The notes beneath the pieces were generated by a model that was not told the DNA's origin, did not search any database, and was given only the letters and a program-made list of their open reading frames with translations. The translations under genes and the position numbers were made by a program. Positions 42,366 through 51,400 of a stretch of 64,000 bases of DNA are shown here, in pieces; positions within the stretch are counted from its first letter, which is position 1, and each line of letters begins with the position of its first letter. Source of the stretch: Pseudomonadota bacterium (GTDB lineage: Bacteria; Desulfobacterota; Binatia; Binatales; Binataceae); NCBI GenBank assembly GCA_021325355.1, contig JAJPHI010000011.1, positions 248,001 through 312,000 of the forward strand, read 5' to 3'.

Positions 42366-42677
42366 ATGGCACGAAGCAGCAAGCCAAAGGTGGTACATCT
42401 TCGCGAAAGCGGGGTGCTGAATGACCTTCCGCGAGCTGCTGAGGACGCTCGCCGATCCGATGAGCCAAGGCGGTTCCCGCTGGTCTCGACCTTGCCGCGC
42501 CTGCCCCTGATGATCCCCGACGAGATCCTTGACTACTATGGCTGGGTTTTCTGCCAGGGCGGGTTTCTCAATCTCCAGATGACCTTCGAGCAGTTCCTTG
42601 CGGTAGTTGCCGCGCTCAGCCCAACCGGGCTCAGCCCCGAATACGACGACCCCAACGTCGTTCGTCCGGACTTCTGA
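42366..42677 (+). CDS. Small hypothetical protein
   Basis: A 103-residue acidic protein, MARSSKPKVVHLRESGVLND at the start and a compact tail with DYYGWVFCQGGFLNLQMTFEQFLAVVAAL. No family is recognised. Support comes from a good ribosome site (GGGATAAGG just before the ATG), ordinary codon use and a stop only six bases from the convergent lipoprotein's stop. It could be real but has no neighbour that suggests a job. Confidence 0.55.
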   Translation: MARSSKPKVVHLRESGVLNDLPRAAEDARRSDEPRRFPLVSTLPRLPLMIPDEILDYYGWVFCQGGFLNLQMTFEQFLAVVAALSPTGLSPEYDDPNVVRPDF

Positions 42678-42683
42678 GCCGGG

Positions 42684-43364
42684 TTATTTATCGGGCGGCA
42701 GCAGGCTGTTACGCACCCAGACATTTTGAAAAGCGGTTACGTCGGTATCAGACTTGAGGCCGTTATCCTTCGCGATCTGCACCCAATTGTCCGGATTTCC
42801 GGTAACGCGTTTCGCCAAAGCTTTGAGATCCTCATTCGGGAGCAGGGCGAAATTAACGCCGCCGCTGGCGGGTAGATGCGAGGGCGGCGGGAATTTTTCC
42901 GCCAGCTCGTCGATTTCCTTGAACAGTGCAAAGCGATTGCTCGCTTTGTAGCTTGCAATCTGATTGTCCGGTATACCTTCTGTCCGGACATTAACGATGA
43001 TCTTGCTGCGTTGGCTGGCCTCGGAGTTTACCTGTATTTCGTAACGGTAGCGGGGCGGGGTGCGCATAACCAGGGACCAGCCGGTGCCGGTTCCCGGATC
43101 GGCGTCACGCCAGTTGGTGATTATGGAATTGTCCGGTTGGACCTCGAACAGGATACCGTCGCCACGCAGCGCGTCTTCGGTTAATTGGAGGGCGTCAGCA
43201 GCCGAATAGTTGACCACATGCTCCTCGCCGAGTGCGGAGTCGGGCGCATCGTAGTGTTCGGTGCCGGACCACCAGCTCACGTAGCAGCCGGCGAGCAGGG
43301 CCAGCACTACGAAAACCAATGATCGAAGATATCGTCCGGCGCTTCGCGCAGTCGCTTCGTGCAT
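42684..43364 (-). CDS. Lipoprotein with LysM-like C-terminal region
   Basis: A 226-residue lipoprotein: the signal MHEATARSAGRYLRSLVFVVLALLAGC has a textbook lipobox (LAGC). A beta-rich middle (TGTGWSLVMRTPPRYRYEIQVNSEASQRSKIIVNVRTEG) is followed by a tail, NEDLKALAKRVTGNPDNWVQIAKDNGLKSDTDVTAFQNVWVRNSLL, similar in pattern to a LysM peptidoglycan-binding repeat. It probably sits at the outer membrane or periplasmic face. The ATG at 43364 is chosen so that the lipobox is near the N-terminus; an upstream start at 43403 would add 13 residues. Confidence 0.8.
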   Translation of the reverse strand: MHEATARSAGRYLRSLVFVVLALLAGCYVSWWSGTEHYDAPDSALGEEHVVNYSAADALQLTEDALRGDGILFEVQPDNSIITNWRDADPGTGTGWSLVMRTPPRYRYEIQVNSEASQRSKIIVNVRTEGIPDNQIASYKASNRFALFKEIDELAEKFPPPSHLPASGGVNFALLPNEDLKALAKRVTGNPDNWVQIAKDNGLKSDTDVTAFQNVWVRNSLLPPDK

Positions 43365-43442
43365 ACTTGAATCGAAGAAACCACGCAGGAACCGCAGGCG
43401 CAAGACGGGTCAGATCAGGGCAGCCGGAGAAACAGGTGAGCG

Positions 43443-44810
43443 ATGAGCCAAACCCATAACCAGCGACCGCGCCACGTGGTAGCCGTCATCGGCGCCGCGA
43501 CTGCCGGGTCGGAAATCGCCCGTATTCTGGCGGAACACGGCGATGTCGTTGTCGTGTTTGAACAGAATCCGCGGCCGTATGGCAAAATCGAAGACGGTTT
43601 GCCGCGCTGGCACGTCAAGCAACGCAAGGATGAATACGAGGAGATCAATCGCCGCCTGGATCGTCCGGAGATTCACTATGTGCCGCTGACGCGGCTCGGC
43701 GCCGACCTCGATTTCGAGCAGTTGCGTTCGCAATGGGGCCTGAGTGCAATCGTTTTGGCGCACGGCGCCTGGCGCGACCGCCCCTTCCCGGTCGAGGCTG
43801 CCGAAGCCTACCTGGGCAAGGGTCTGATCTATCAAAACCCGCTGATCTACTGGTTCAATCATTATCGCGAGCGCGGCTATAACGGACCGCAGTTCGACCT
43901 CGCCCCGGGCGGAATCGTGATAGGCGGCGGCCTCGCGTCATTCGACGTCGTCAAGGTGCTGCAGATCGAATGCACGCTCGCGGCGCTGCGGCGGCGCGGA
44001 ATCGAGGAATCGATGCTGGCGCTCGAGCGCGAGGGTCTCGACCCCGTCCTCAAGCGCTACGATTTAACCTGGCAGGCGCTGGATATCGCACCCTGCCGCT
44101 TATTTTATCGGCGCCGCGTAATCGACATGCCGCTTTCGGATATCCCGGCCGACGCGCCGCCGAAGCGTGCCGACTCACTGCGCCAGGCGCGGGTGAAGAT
44201 CCTGGAAAAGGCGCAGCGCAAGTATCTTTTCGACTTCGCCGATCAGCACCTGCCGACCGGTCTCCTGATCGAGCAGGACCGTCTGGTCGGCCTCGAGATA
44301 AGTCGGACGCAGGTGGTCGAGGGCAAGGCGCGGCTGCTGCCTGACACGGCGGCGCCGGTGCGCGGTCCGTTCGTTATCAGTTCGATCGGCAGTATCCCCG
44401 AGCCGATCGCCGGCATCCCCCATCGCGGCGAGGTTTACGAATACCTCGATATGCAGACTGGCCTGCTTTTGGACGGCGCCACGCCGGTCTTTGCCGCCGG
44501 CAATGTTCTGACCGGCAAGGGCAATATCAAGGACTCGCTCGACAATGCCACCGAAGTCGGGACGCTGGTCGCCGAGCGCTACCTGGGCGTCGCCGACGAC
44601 GGCACCTCGTTCAGCCTCGGCGAGAATGTGCGTCAGGAAGTGCGGGCGACGGGCGAAGCGTTGGCCGGCGCGGTCAGCAATCGGCCGCGCCTCGCGGCGG
44701 AAAAGGTTGCCGAGATTCTGGAGCGGGTCCGCGAGCGCCAACGCCAGGTCGGTTACGAGGGCAATTATCGCGCGTGGCTCGCTCGCGTGACGCCACCGGA
44801 TCTTGAATAA
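43443..44810 (+). CDS. FAD-dependent NAD(P)-linked oxidoreductase, adrenodoxin-reductase-like
   Basis: A 455-residue two-dinucleotide-domain flavoprotein: VVAVIGAATAGSEIARIL at the N-terminus (FAD), a second Rossmann motif PGGIVIGGGLASFDVVKVLQ, and VFAAGNVLTGKGNIKDSLDNATEVGTLVAERYLG near the C-terminus, matching FprA/adrenodoxin-reductase-type ferredoxin reductases. No active-site CxxC disulfide is seen, so it is not a thioredoxin- or lipoamide-type reductase. It lies 18 bases before glyA and probably forms an operon with glyA and thiO. The electron partner is unknown. Confidence 0.8.
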   Translation: MSQTHNQRPRHVVAVIGAATAGSEIARILAEHGDVVVVFEQNPRPYGKIEDGLPRWHVKQRKDEYEEINRRLDRPEIHYVPLTRLGADLDFEQLRSQWGLSAIVLAHGAWRDRPFPVEAAEAYLGKGLIYQNPLIYWFNHYRERGYNGPQFDLAPGGIVIGGGLASFDVVKVLQIECTLAALRRRGIEESMLALEREGLDPVLKRYDLTWQALDIAPCRLFYRRRVIDMPLSDIPADAPPKRADSLRQARVKILEKAQRKYLFDFADQHLPTGLLIEQDRLVGLEISRTQVVEGKARLLPDTAAPVRGPFVISSIGSIPEPIAGIPHRGEVYEYLDMQTGLLLDGATPVFAAGNVLTGKGNIKDSLDNATEVGTLVAERYLGVADDGTSFSLGENVRQEVRATGEALAGAVSNRPRLAAEKVAEILERVRERQRQVGYEGNYRAWLARVTPPDLE

Positions 44811-44828
44811 GGTGCAGGAGATGGCGCC

Positions 44829-46076
44829 GTGACTCATCTAGCTGAGACCGATCCCGAGCTTTACCGCCTGATCAAACAGGAAGAAGGCTATCAGGCGGAA
44901 TCGGTGCGTCTGATTCCTTCCGAAAACTACGTGTCGGCCGCCGTTCTCGAAGCGACCGGGTCGGTGCTCACCAACAAATATTCCGAAGGCTACTCCGGAC
45001 GACGCTACTACGAGGGCCAGCGCTTCATCGACCAGATTGAAACGATCGTTATCGAGCGGGCCCGCGCGCTGTTCCGCGTCGAGCATGCCAACGTGCAACC
45101 GTACTCGGGCACGCCGGCCAACCTCGCGGTCTATTGCGCCTTATTGAAGCCGGGCGAGGGTCTGATGGGCCTCGCGCTGCCGCACGGCGGGCATCTGAGT
45201 CACGGCTGGAACGTGAGCGTAACCGGCAGCTTCTGGCGGCCGATTCACTACATGGTCGATCGCGAAACCCAGCGCATCGACTACGATGCGGTGCGCGAGC
45301 TGGCCCGACGCGAGCGCCCGCGCATTATCGTTACCGGAGCGACGGCGTATCCCCGTGAATTCGATTTCCGCGTGTTCAGCGAAATCGCCAAAGAAGTGGA
45401 CGCCTACCTGCTCGCCGATATCTCGCATATCGCGGGCTTGATCGTCGCCGGGGTGCATCCTGATCCGGCGCCGTACGCCGACGTGATTGTGACCACCACG
45501 CACAAGACGCTGCGCGGTCCGCGCGGCGCGATGATTTTGTGTCGCGAGGCGGTCGCGGAGAAGATCGACAAGGCGGTTTTCCCGGGGCTTCAGGGCGGGC
45601 CGCACAACCATACCACGGCGGCGATCGGCGTGGCGCTCAAGGAGGCGGCAACCGCGGAATTTCGCGAGTATGGTCGCCAGATCGTCCGCAATGCCAAAGC
45701 CCTGGCCGAGGGTCTGCTCGAGCGCGGTTTCAATCTGGTCTCCGGGGGCACCGACAATCATCTCATCCTGATCGATCTGACGAATAAGCAGGTGATCGGA
45801 AAGAAGGCCGCCCAGGCGCTGGATCGTGCCGGGATTGTCTGCAATTACAACACGGTGCCGTTTGATCCGCGCAAACCGTTCAGCCCGAGCGGTATCCGGC
45901 TCGGCACGCCCGCCGTCACCTCGCGCGGCATGAAAGAACCGGAGATGCGCCGGATCGCTGCCTGGATCGATCAGGCGCTAAGCCATAGCGAGGACGCCGC
46001 GATACTTGGGCGTATCGCTGGCGAGGTCAAGGATCTGTGCCGCGGGTTTCCCGCGCCCGGGATTGTCCTCGGATGA
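44829..46076 (+). CDS. glyA: Serine hydroxymethyltransferase
   Basis: A 415-residue PLP enzyme that interconverts serine and glycine with tetrahydrofolate. Motifs are EEGYQAESVRLIPSENYVSAAV, the PLP lysine in DVIVTTTHKTLRGPRGAMIL, ADISHIAGLIVAGVHPDP, GSD-like GSQ...GSPANLAVY, and AGIVCNYNTVPFDPRKPFSPSGIRLGTPAVTSRGMKE. The GTG start at 44829 has GGAG upstream. Its stop overlaps the thiO start (ATGA at 46073-46076), tying glycine production to glycine oxidation. Confidence 0.97.
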   Translation: MTHLAETDPELYRLIKQEEGYQAESVRLIPSENYVSAAVLEATGSVLTNKYSEGYSGRRYYEGQRFIDQIETIVIERARALFRVEHANVQPYSGTPANLAVYCALLKPGEGLMGLALPHGGHLSHGWNVSVTGSFWRPIHYMVDRETQRIDYDAVRELARRERPRIIVTGATAYPREFDFRVFSEIAKEVDAYLLADISHIAGLIVAGVHPDPAPYADVIVTTTHKTLRGPRGAMILCREAVAEKIDKAVFPGLQGGPHNHTTAAIGVALKEAATAEFREYGRQIVRNAKALAEGLLERGFNLVSGGTDNHLILIDLTNKQVIGKKAAQALDRAGIVCNYNTVPFDPRKPFSPSGIRLGTPAVTSRGMKEPEMRRIAAWIDQALSHSEDAAILGRIAGEVKDLCRGFPAPGIVLG

Positions 46077-47527
46077 AAACGGTAATTATCGGCGGCGGCA
46101 TTATCGGCGGTGCGGTCGCATGGCGCCTCGCCCGCGAAGGCGCCGAAGTCACGATCCTGGAACGTGGTCAATGCGGCGCCGAAGCCTCGTGGGCGGCTGC
46201 CGGCATGATTGCGCCTCAGGCCGAGGCGCAGGGTCCGGGCCCCTTCTTCGACTTGTGCCTTAAGGGGCGGGAGCGCTTTGACGCGATCGCGCCCGGCTTG
46301 CGCCGCGACTCCGGCATCGACTTTGAACATGGCGCGGGCGGAATCCTCTATGTCGCCTTCAATGCGGAGGAACAGGCGGAACTGCAGGAGCGGGCGGATT
46401 GGCAGCGACGCTCCGGCGGCACCGTCGTCGAGCTCTCAGGCAAGCAAGCGCAGGAGCTCGAACCCGAAGTCGCGCCCGAAGTCATCTATGCCCTCCACAT
46501 GCCGCGCGATCGCAGCGTCGATAATCGGGAGGTGACCCGCGCCTATATCGCCGCCGCAAAGGCACACGGCGCGCAGGTCCGCGAGCAGACCCGCGTTGAA
46601 GCGATCGTCGCCGACGGCGGCCGCGCGGTCGCCGTGAAGTTAGCGACCGGCGAAAGGCTTGCGGCAGACGTTTTCGTCAACGCCGCGGGCGCGTGGGCCG
46701 GTCAAATCGCGGGGCTCGAAGAAGATCGCGTGACGACCTATCCGGTGCGCGGCCAGATGCTCTGCTTCGAGGTGAATCGCGACGGCGCGCGGCCCAATAT
46801 TTTCTCGCTGCACGGCTATCTAGTGGCGCGCCGCGATGGTCGCCTCCTGGCCGGCTCGACCATGGAGGAAGCCGGCTACGATAAACGGCTGACGCTCGCC
46901 GGCATCGAGCGCATCAGCCGCGGCGCGCTCAAGATGATGCCGCACCTGGGCGCGATACCGTTTCGCGAGGCATGGGCCGGACTCCGTCCGGCGACGGCGG
47001 ACTTCCTGCCGGTGCTCGGGCGGTCGCCATCGCTACCCAACGTGATCTACGCCACCGGGCACTTTCGCAGCGGTATTCTGCTCTCGGCGATCACCGGCGA
47101 GATCATCGCCGATCTGGTTTACGATCGCGCTCCGGCGATTGACCTGACAGCGTTTGCGGCCGAACGGTTCGCGGCGCGGACGGCCATCCGCGCGCTCGGC
47201 CTGGTGCGCGATATTCTGTTTCGCTCCCGCATCGACGCCGTCGCGCAGACGCTCGGTGTGCGAGTCGCTTACGCCTCGAACCTGGAGCAGGCTCGCGCGC
47301 GCTGTTTCGAGGAGACGCCGGCGATGGTGTTTGCGGACTTGTCGGATCCGAACTTTCCTCCGGCGGCGACGGTAGGCGAGCTCAAGCGCGTCTGCCGCGA
47401 CGCACGGCTCGTCGGGTTTGCCTCGCATATCGACCTGAAGGCGCTCAAGGCCGCCCGTGATGCCGGCTTTGACCTGACCCTGTCGCGCAGCGAATTCACC
47501 GCGCGCATCCCCGAGTTCCTGCGCTAG
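46073..47527 (+). CDS. thiO: Glycine oxidase (ThiO) fused to a receiver-like domain
   Basis: A 484-residue protein. Residues 1-360 are a FAD-dependent glycine/D-amino-acid oxidase of the ThiO type: TVIIGGGIIGGAVAWRLAREGAEVTILE, ASWAAAGMIAPQAEAQ, WAGLRPATADFLPVLG, YATGHFRSGILLSAITGEIIADL. ThiO makes iminoglycine for the thiazole of thiamine. A normal ThiO ends there (about 365 residues). An additional 110 residues, GLVRDILFRSRIDAVAQTLGVRVAY... ADLSDP... GFASHIDLKALKAARDAGFDLTLSRSEFTARIPEFL, look like a degenerate receiver-type domain otherwise found as a separate protein. One uninterrupted frame spans both parts. It overlaps glyA by four bases; no other thi genes are near. Confidence 0.88.
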   Translation: MKTVIIGGGIIGGAVAWRLAREGAEVTILERGQCGAEASWAAAGMIAPQAEAQGPGPFFDLCLKGRERFDAIAPGLRRDSGIDFEHGAGGILYVAFNAEEQAELQERADWQRRSGGTVVELSGKQAQELEPEVAPEVIYALHMPRDRSVDNREVTRAYIAAAKAHGAQVREQTRVEAIVADGGRAVAVKLATGERLAADVFVNAAGAWAGQIAGLEEDRVTTYPVRGQMLCFEVNRDGARPNIFSLHGYLVARRDGRLLAGSTMEEAGYDKRLTLAGIERISRGALKMMPHLGAIPFREAWAGLRPATADFLPVLGRSPSLPNVIYATGHFRSGILLSAITGEIIADLVYDRAPAIDLTAFAAERFAARTAIRALGLVRDILFRSRIDAVAQTLGVRVAYASNLEQARARCFEETPAMVFADLSDPNFPPAATVGELKRVCRDARLVGFASHIDLKALKAARDAGFDLTLSRSEFTARIPEFLR

Positions 47528-47621
47528 TCGGTAGGACGGCCAGGGCCTGTCCATAAGTGCATCGCGCGCGCTTGCGTTGCGCCGCTTTGCTGCCTAGCCT
47601 CTCTGATGAGAGCGTTTTCTC

Positions 47622-48032
47622 ATGTCGGTAAATAAGGCGATTCTCGTTGGCAATCTCGGGCGTGATCCCGAAATCCGCTACCTGCCTTCGGGTCAGAGTG
47701 TGGCCAACTTTTCCATCGCGACGACCGAATCATTCAATGATCGCAATGGCCAGCGCCAGGAGCGCACTGAATGGCATCGGATTGTCGCCTGGGGCAAGCT
47801 CGCCGAGCTGTGCGGCCAATACCTGAAGAAAGGGCGCCAGGTTTACATCGAAGGGCGGATTACGACGCGCCAATACGAGGCCAAGGACGGCAGCGGCAAA
47901 CGCTCGGCGACTGAAATCGTCGCACAGACGATCCAGTTTCTCGGCGGCCGCCCGGGTGCGATGGAAGAGAGCGGGCCGAGCGGCGCGATGGATCTGCCGC
48001 CGCCGATGGACGACGAGGACATCCCCTTCTAA
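47622..48032 (+). CDS. ssb: Single-stranded DNA-binding protein
   Basis: A 136-residue OB-fold protein: [65 protein letters not shown] and the acidic C-terminal tip MDDEDIPF that binds replication and repair partners. The Gly/Pro-rich linker is short. It coats single-stranded DNA in replication, repair and recombination. Confidence 0.97.
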   Translation: MSVNKAILVGNLGRDPEIRYLPSGQSVANFSIATTESFNDRNGQRQERTEWHRIVAWGKLAELCGQYLKKGRQVYIEGRITTRQYEAKDGSGKRSATEIVAQTIQFLGGRPGAMEESGPSGAMDLPPPMDDEDIPF

Positions 48033-48067
48033 TTTTGTCCGGCTGACGCTGATTCGGCTGCGTCTTG

Positions 48068-48445
48068 TCAGCTTGTCCGCGCGCGCCGCTCGAGATCGCC
48101 GGCAAAGCTCAGGCGGGGGCGCCGGCAGCGGTCCCCGCCCGCCATCCTGGTGATAAATTCGTCGAGTTCGACGGCGAGGCGTGCTACTTCAAGGTTGCCA
48201 AAGTCACTCGGGATAGCGCGCAGCCGGGTGCAGGCCCGCGCGTGAAGCCGTTCGGCTCCGGAGCGGTTACCGCGCTCCGCATGAAGCATCGCGGCGGCAG
48301 CCTGGATAAGTCCCTGCAATAGGATTTTTTCGTCAGCGACGCTCTGCCGCCAGGCCGCTTCCCAGACTTCGTGCGCGGCAAAGTACGCCCCCGCGTTGAA
48401 CAGTTCCGCGCCGCGGCGGAGCGCCTCATGATGGATAAGGCTCAC
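48068..48445 (-). CDS. DUF309 family protein
   Basis: A 125-residue helical protein with the DUF309 signature LFNAGAYFAAHEVWEAAWRQS and LLQGLIQAAAAMLHAERGN. Function is unknown; related proteins occur beside membrane or repair genes. The GTG start at 48445 overlaps the Lhr helicase stop by four bases (GTGA), so the pair is translationally coupled. It is convergent with ssb. Confidence 0.88.
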   Translation of the reverse strand: MSLIHHEALRRGAELFNAGAYFAAHEVWEAAWRQSVADEKILLQGLIQAAAAMLHAERGNRSGAERLHARACTRLRAIPSDFGNLEVARLAVELDEFITRMAGGDRCRRPRLSFAGDLERRARTS

Positions 48446-51400
48446 GGGCGGATGCTTCCGTGCAGACCCTCGAGGGCGGCGACGCGCGCCGGTACGGGTC
48501 CCGGCAGACCGTCACAGCGCAGTGCGCGGCCGTCGGAATGGAAGCCCAGCGTCGCCAGCGTCGCGACATGATTCGAGGCGAGGGCCGGCGCGCCATTGAT
48601 GGTCTCGATCGCAAGCTTCGGCCGCAAACGCTTGAGACAATCGATGGCGAGCCTCAGACCGTCGGCTGGCAGCGGCTGCGGCATCACGAGGTCGCGCCCG
48701 TTCAAGCCGAGGACGACCGCTCCGCGATCGATAACCAGCAGGTTGCCGGCCTCGCGCGTGATCCCGCATCCGGGAAGTAGGACGCCAAAGGGATTGGCCG
48801 GGTCGATAGCGCTTAAGGCGAGCGGATCGCTCGCCGCCTCCGAGCGGCAGGAGTTCAGTATCGCCAATGCTTCCGGCAAGGCATATTGCTCGCCGGACAG
48901 CGCCCGCACGAACCATCCGCGGCGAATCGCGCCGGCGTACTCCATCCGGCGCAGCGCGAAGACGAGCTGACTCCACGGCATTTCAATTGGCTCCAGGGCG
49001 AGCATCTCGCGGGCGAGGATCCCGTGTCGGGCAAGCAGCAGCGCGGCGACCTCGCGCTCGCGGTCCGCTTCATGCCCGATCGCGGGTTCGCGCGCCGCGC
49101 GCGGCGCCAGCGACCAGCGGCCGCTCAAGCTCGACTTCAGCCGCGCCCGCGCCGCGGCGTCACGACGATTGAGGCCGTGACGATCGCGGCGGTTGGCGGT
49201 GCCGTGGCTGGCCGCGCGCTCGGCGGCGATCAAACGGAGCGGAGCGAAACTGTCATTCGAGACCAGACCCGAGGCGGCGAGTCGCCATAACGACGCCAGG
49301 GTTTCGCGTTCCGAGAGATTGACGCGATCGGCAAGTTGATCGAGATATTGCGCGCCGCCGGTGCGCAGGCCCTCGAGCACCGGTTGATCCTGCGGCCCGC
49401 AGTCAACGGTTGACGGCGGGCCAACGGAGCCGCCGCGTCGCGGCACGAAGGCCACGCGCGCCGGAAATTCGCCCGCCGCCGACGCGCCCGGCGCCGCGAT
49501 CCAGGAAAACTCGCCGCTGAGACAGAGCAGATCGAGATATTCCGGGCGGTAGTCCTTAAGCCGCGCCGGCAGGATCGCGTTTTCCCATTGGGCCGGCGTG
49601 AAGTCGAGTCCGCTCAACTGTTCGAGCACCGCCCGCACGCCGTCAGCGCCCCCTTCGAGACGGTCGCTCCCCAGATGCATCCAGCGGCAGCGGAATGCTG
49701 CAAAGCTGCGATCGTCGGACGGTTCAAGCTCGGCGCGGAGCCGCCTGAGCGTCTCCCGATGGATCCGTTCGAGCACATACCGCTCGCACCATTGCTCGAT
49801 CCCGCGCCCCTCCGCGTGCGGTGTAAACCGGCCTCGAAAGACATATCCTTCGGCTTCGAGGGCGACGAGCGCCGCCGCGACCGCCTCGTCAGAGAGCGCG
49901 GTCCGCGTGACGATTTCCTGGGCGGTCAGCGGTCCTGAAGTCGCGAGCGTCCGCCGTACGATCTCGCGGCAGGCCGCCTCGACGGATGGTGCGGGCGCAC
50001 CCTGGTCGCGCGCGGCAAATCCGCCGCGCGGATAAGCACTGCGAAACAGCGGCAGATCTTCGGTGGCGACTACGATTTCCGCGGCGCCCGCGGCGATCCG
50101 TCCGCGGCTTGCGCGCGACTCGCGCTCCAGTTGCGCGAGCATCGCGGGCGCGTCGCCAGCGACGTGAGCCGCGAGGGTCTGCGCTGGCAAGGCGCCGTGT
50201 GCGCGAATCTGTTCGTGCAGCTCATCGGCATTGCGCGCCCGCGCGTTTGCCGCAGTCCCGTCCACTTCCGCCGTAATCCGGGCCACGGCCTCCGTCGAGA
50301 GCGTTTCGGCGAGATCCTCGGTGCGGAAAACGTCTTCGGCCAGCGCCCGATTCATCGTGACGGTGCGGCTGCGTCGGTTGGCGCGTTCGCCGTCATCGAG
50401 GAAGGAATAGTCCCACGCCAGCAAAATCCGTTGGGCGAAGACCGACGGAGCAACCGCGTCAACGCAGACGACGCGCACCTGGCCGCGCTCGAGCTTGTCG
50501 AGCAAGCGCTCGAGGCGGGCAAGGTCGGCGGTTTCGGTCAGGCACTCGCGCAGCGTCTCCTCGACGATAAAGTGCGACGGTATCGCGATCGTCGGCGGTC
50601 GGTTGTCGAAGCAGGCGTTGCGTTGCGGAAACAGCGCGGTGATCAGCTCCTGCGTCCGCAAACGCTGAATCCATGCCGGGACCTTGCGACCCTGCGCCGA
50701 GCGCAAAACCGCGAGCGCGCGCGTCGCCACATGCCGAAACCGCACTTCGAACATGGGCGCATCGAGCAGCGCCTGCGTCAGAACCGATCGCGCCGTCTTC
50801 GACGTAACCATGGTCAGGATGTGCGCCAGGGGAAAGCTGTGACGCGAATTCAGCGCCAGCAGGACGGCATCGTCGATCGCCGAGGCCTGAATCTCGAAGT
50901 CGAAGCTCTGGCAGAGACGTTTGCGAATCGCGAGGCCGAGCGCGCGATTGAACCTTATCCCGAACGGCGCGTGGATGACGATCTGGGTGCCGCCGAGCCC
51001 GTCGAAAAAACGCTCCACGACAATAGTTCGCTCACCGGGAATCGCGCCCAATGCGGCGAGGCCGCGACGGACGTAGGCGACCGCCTGCGCTGCTGCATGC
51101 GGTTCGAGGCTGCACTCGCGCGCGAGCCACTCGGCGGCGTGCCGCCCCGATTGAGTCGCGATTGCCGACGCGTCCGCTGGGCCTCCCGACGATGCCGCCT
51201 CCGCGGCGAGCATCGCCGCGACTTCCTCGCGCAGCATCGCGACTTCGCGCGAAAGGGCGGGGGAGCGACCGCCCGCCTCGGTCTGCCAGAACGGCAGACT
51301 GGGCGCCATCCCGGGCGCCGCTTCGACCATCAGGCGGTTCTTCGAGATGCCGAGGATCCGCCAGGGCATCGAGCCCAGCGAGAAGATATCGCCGCGCGCC

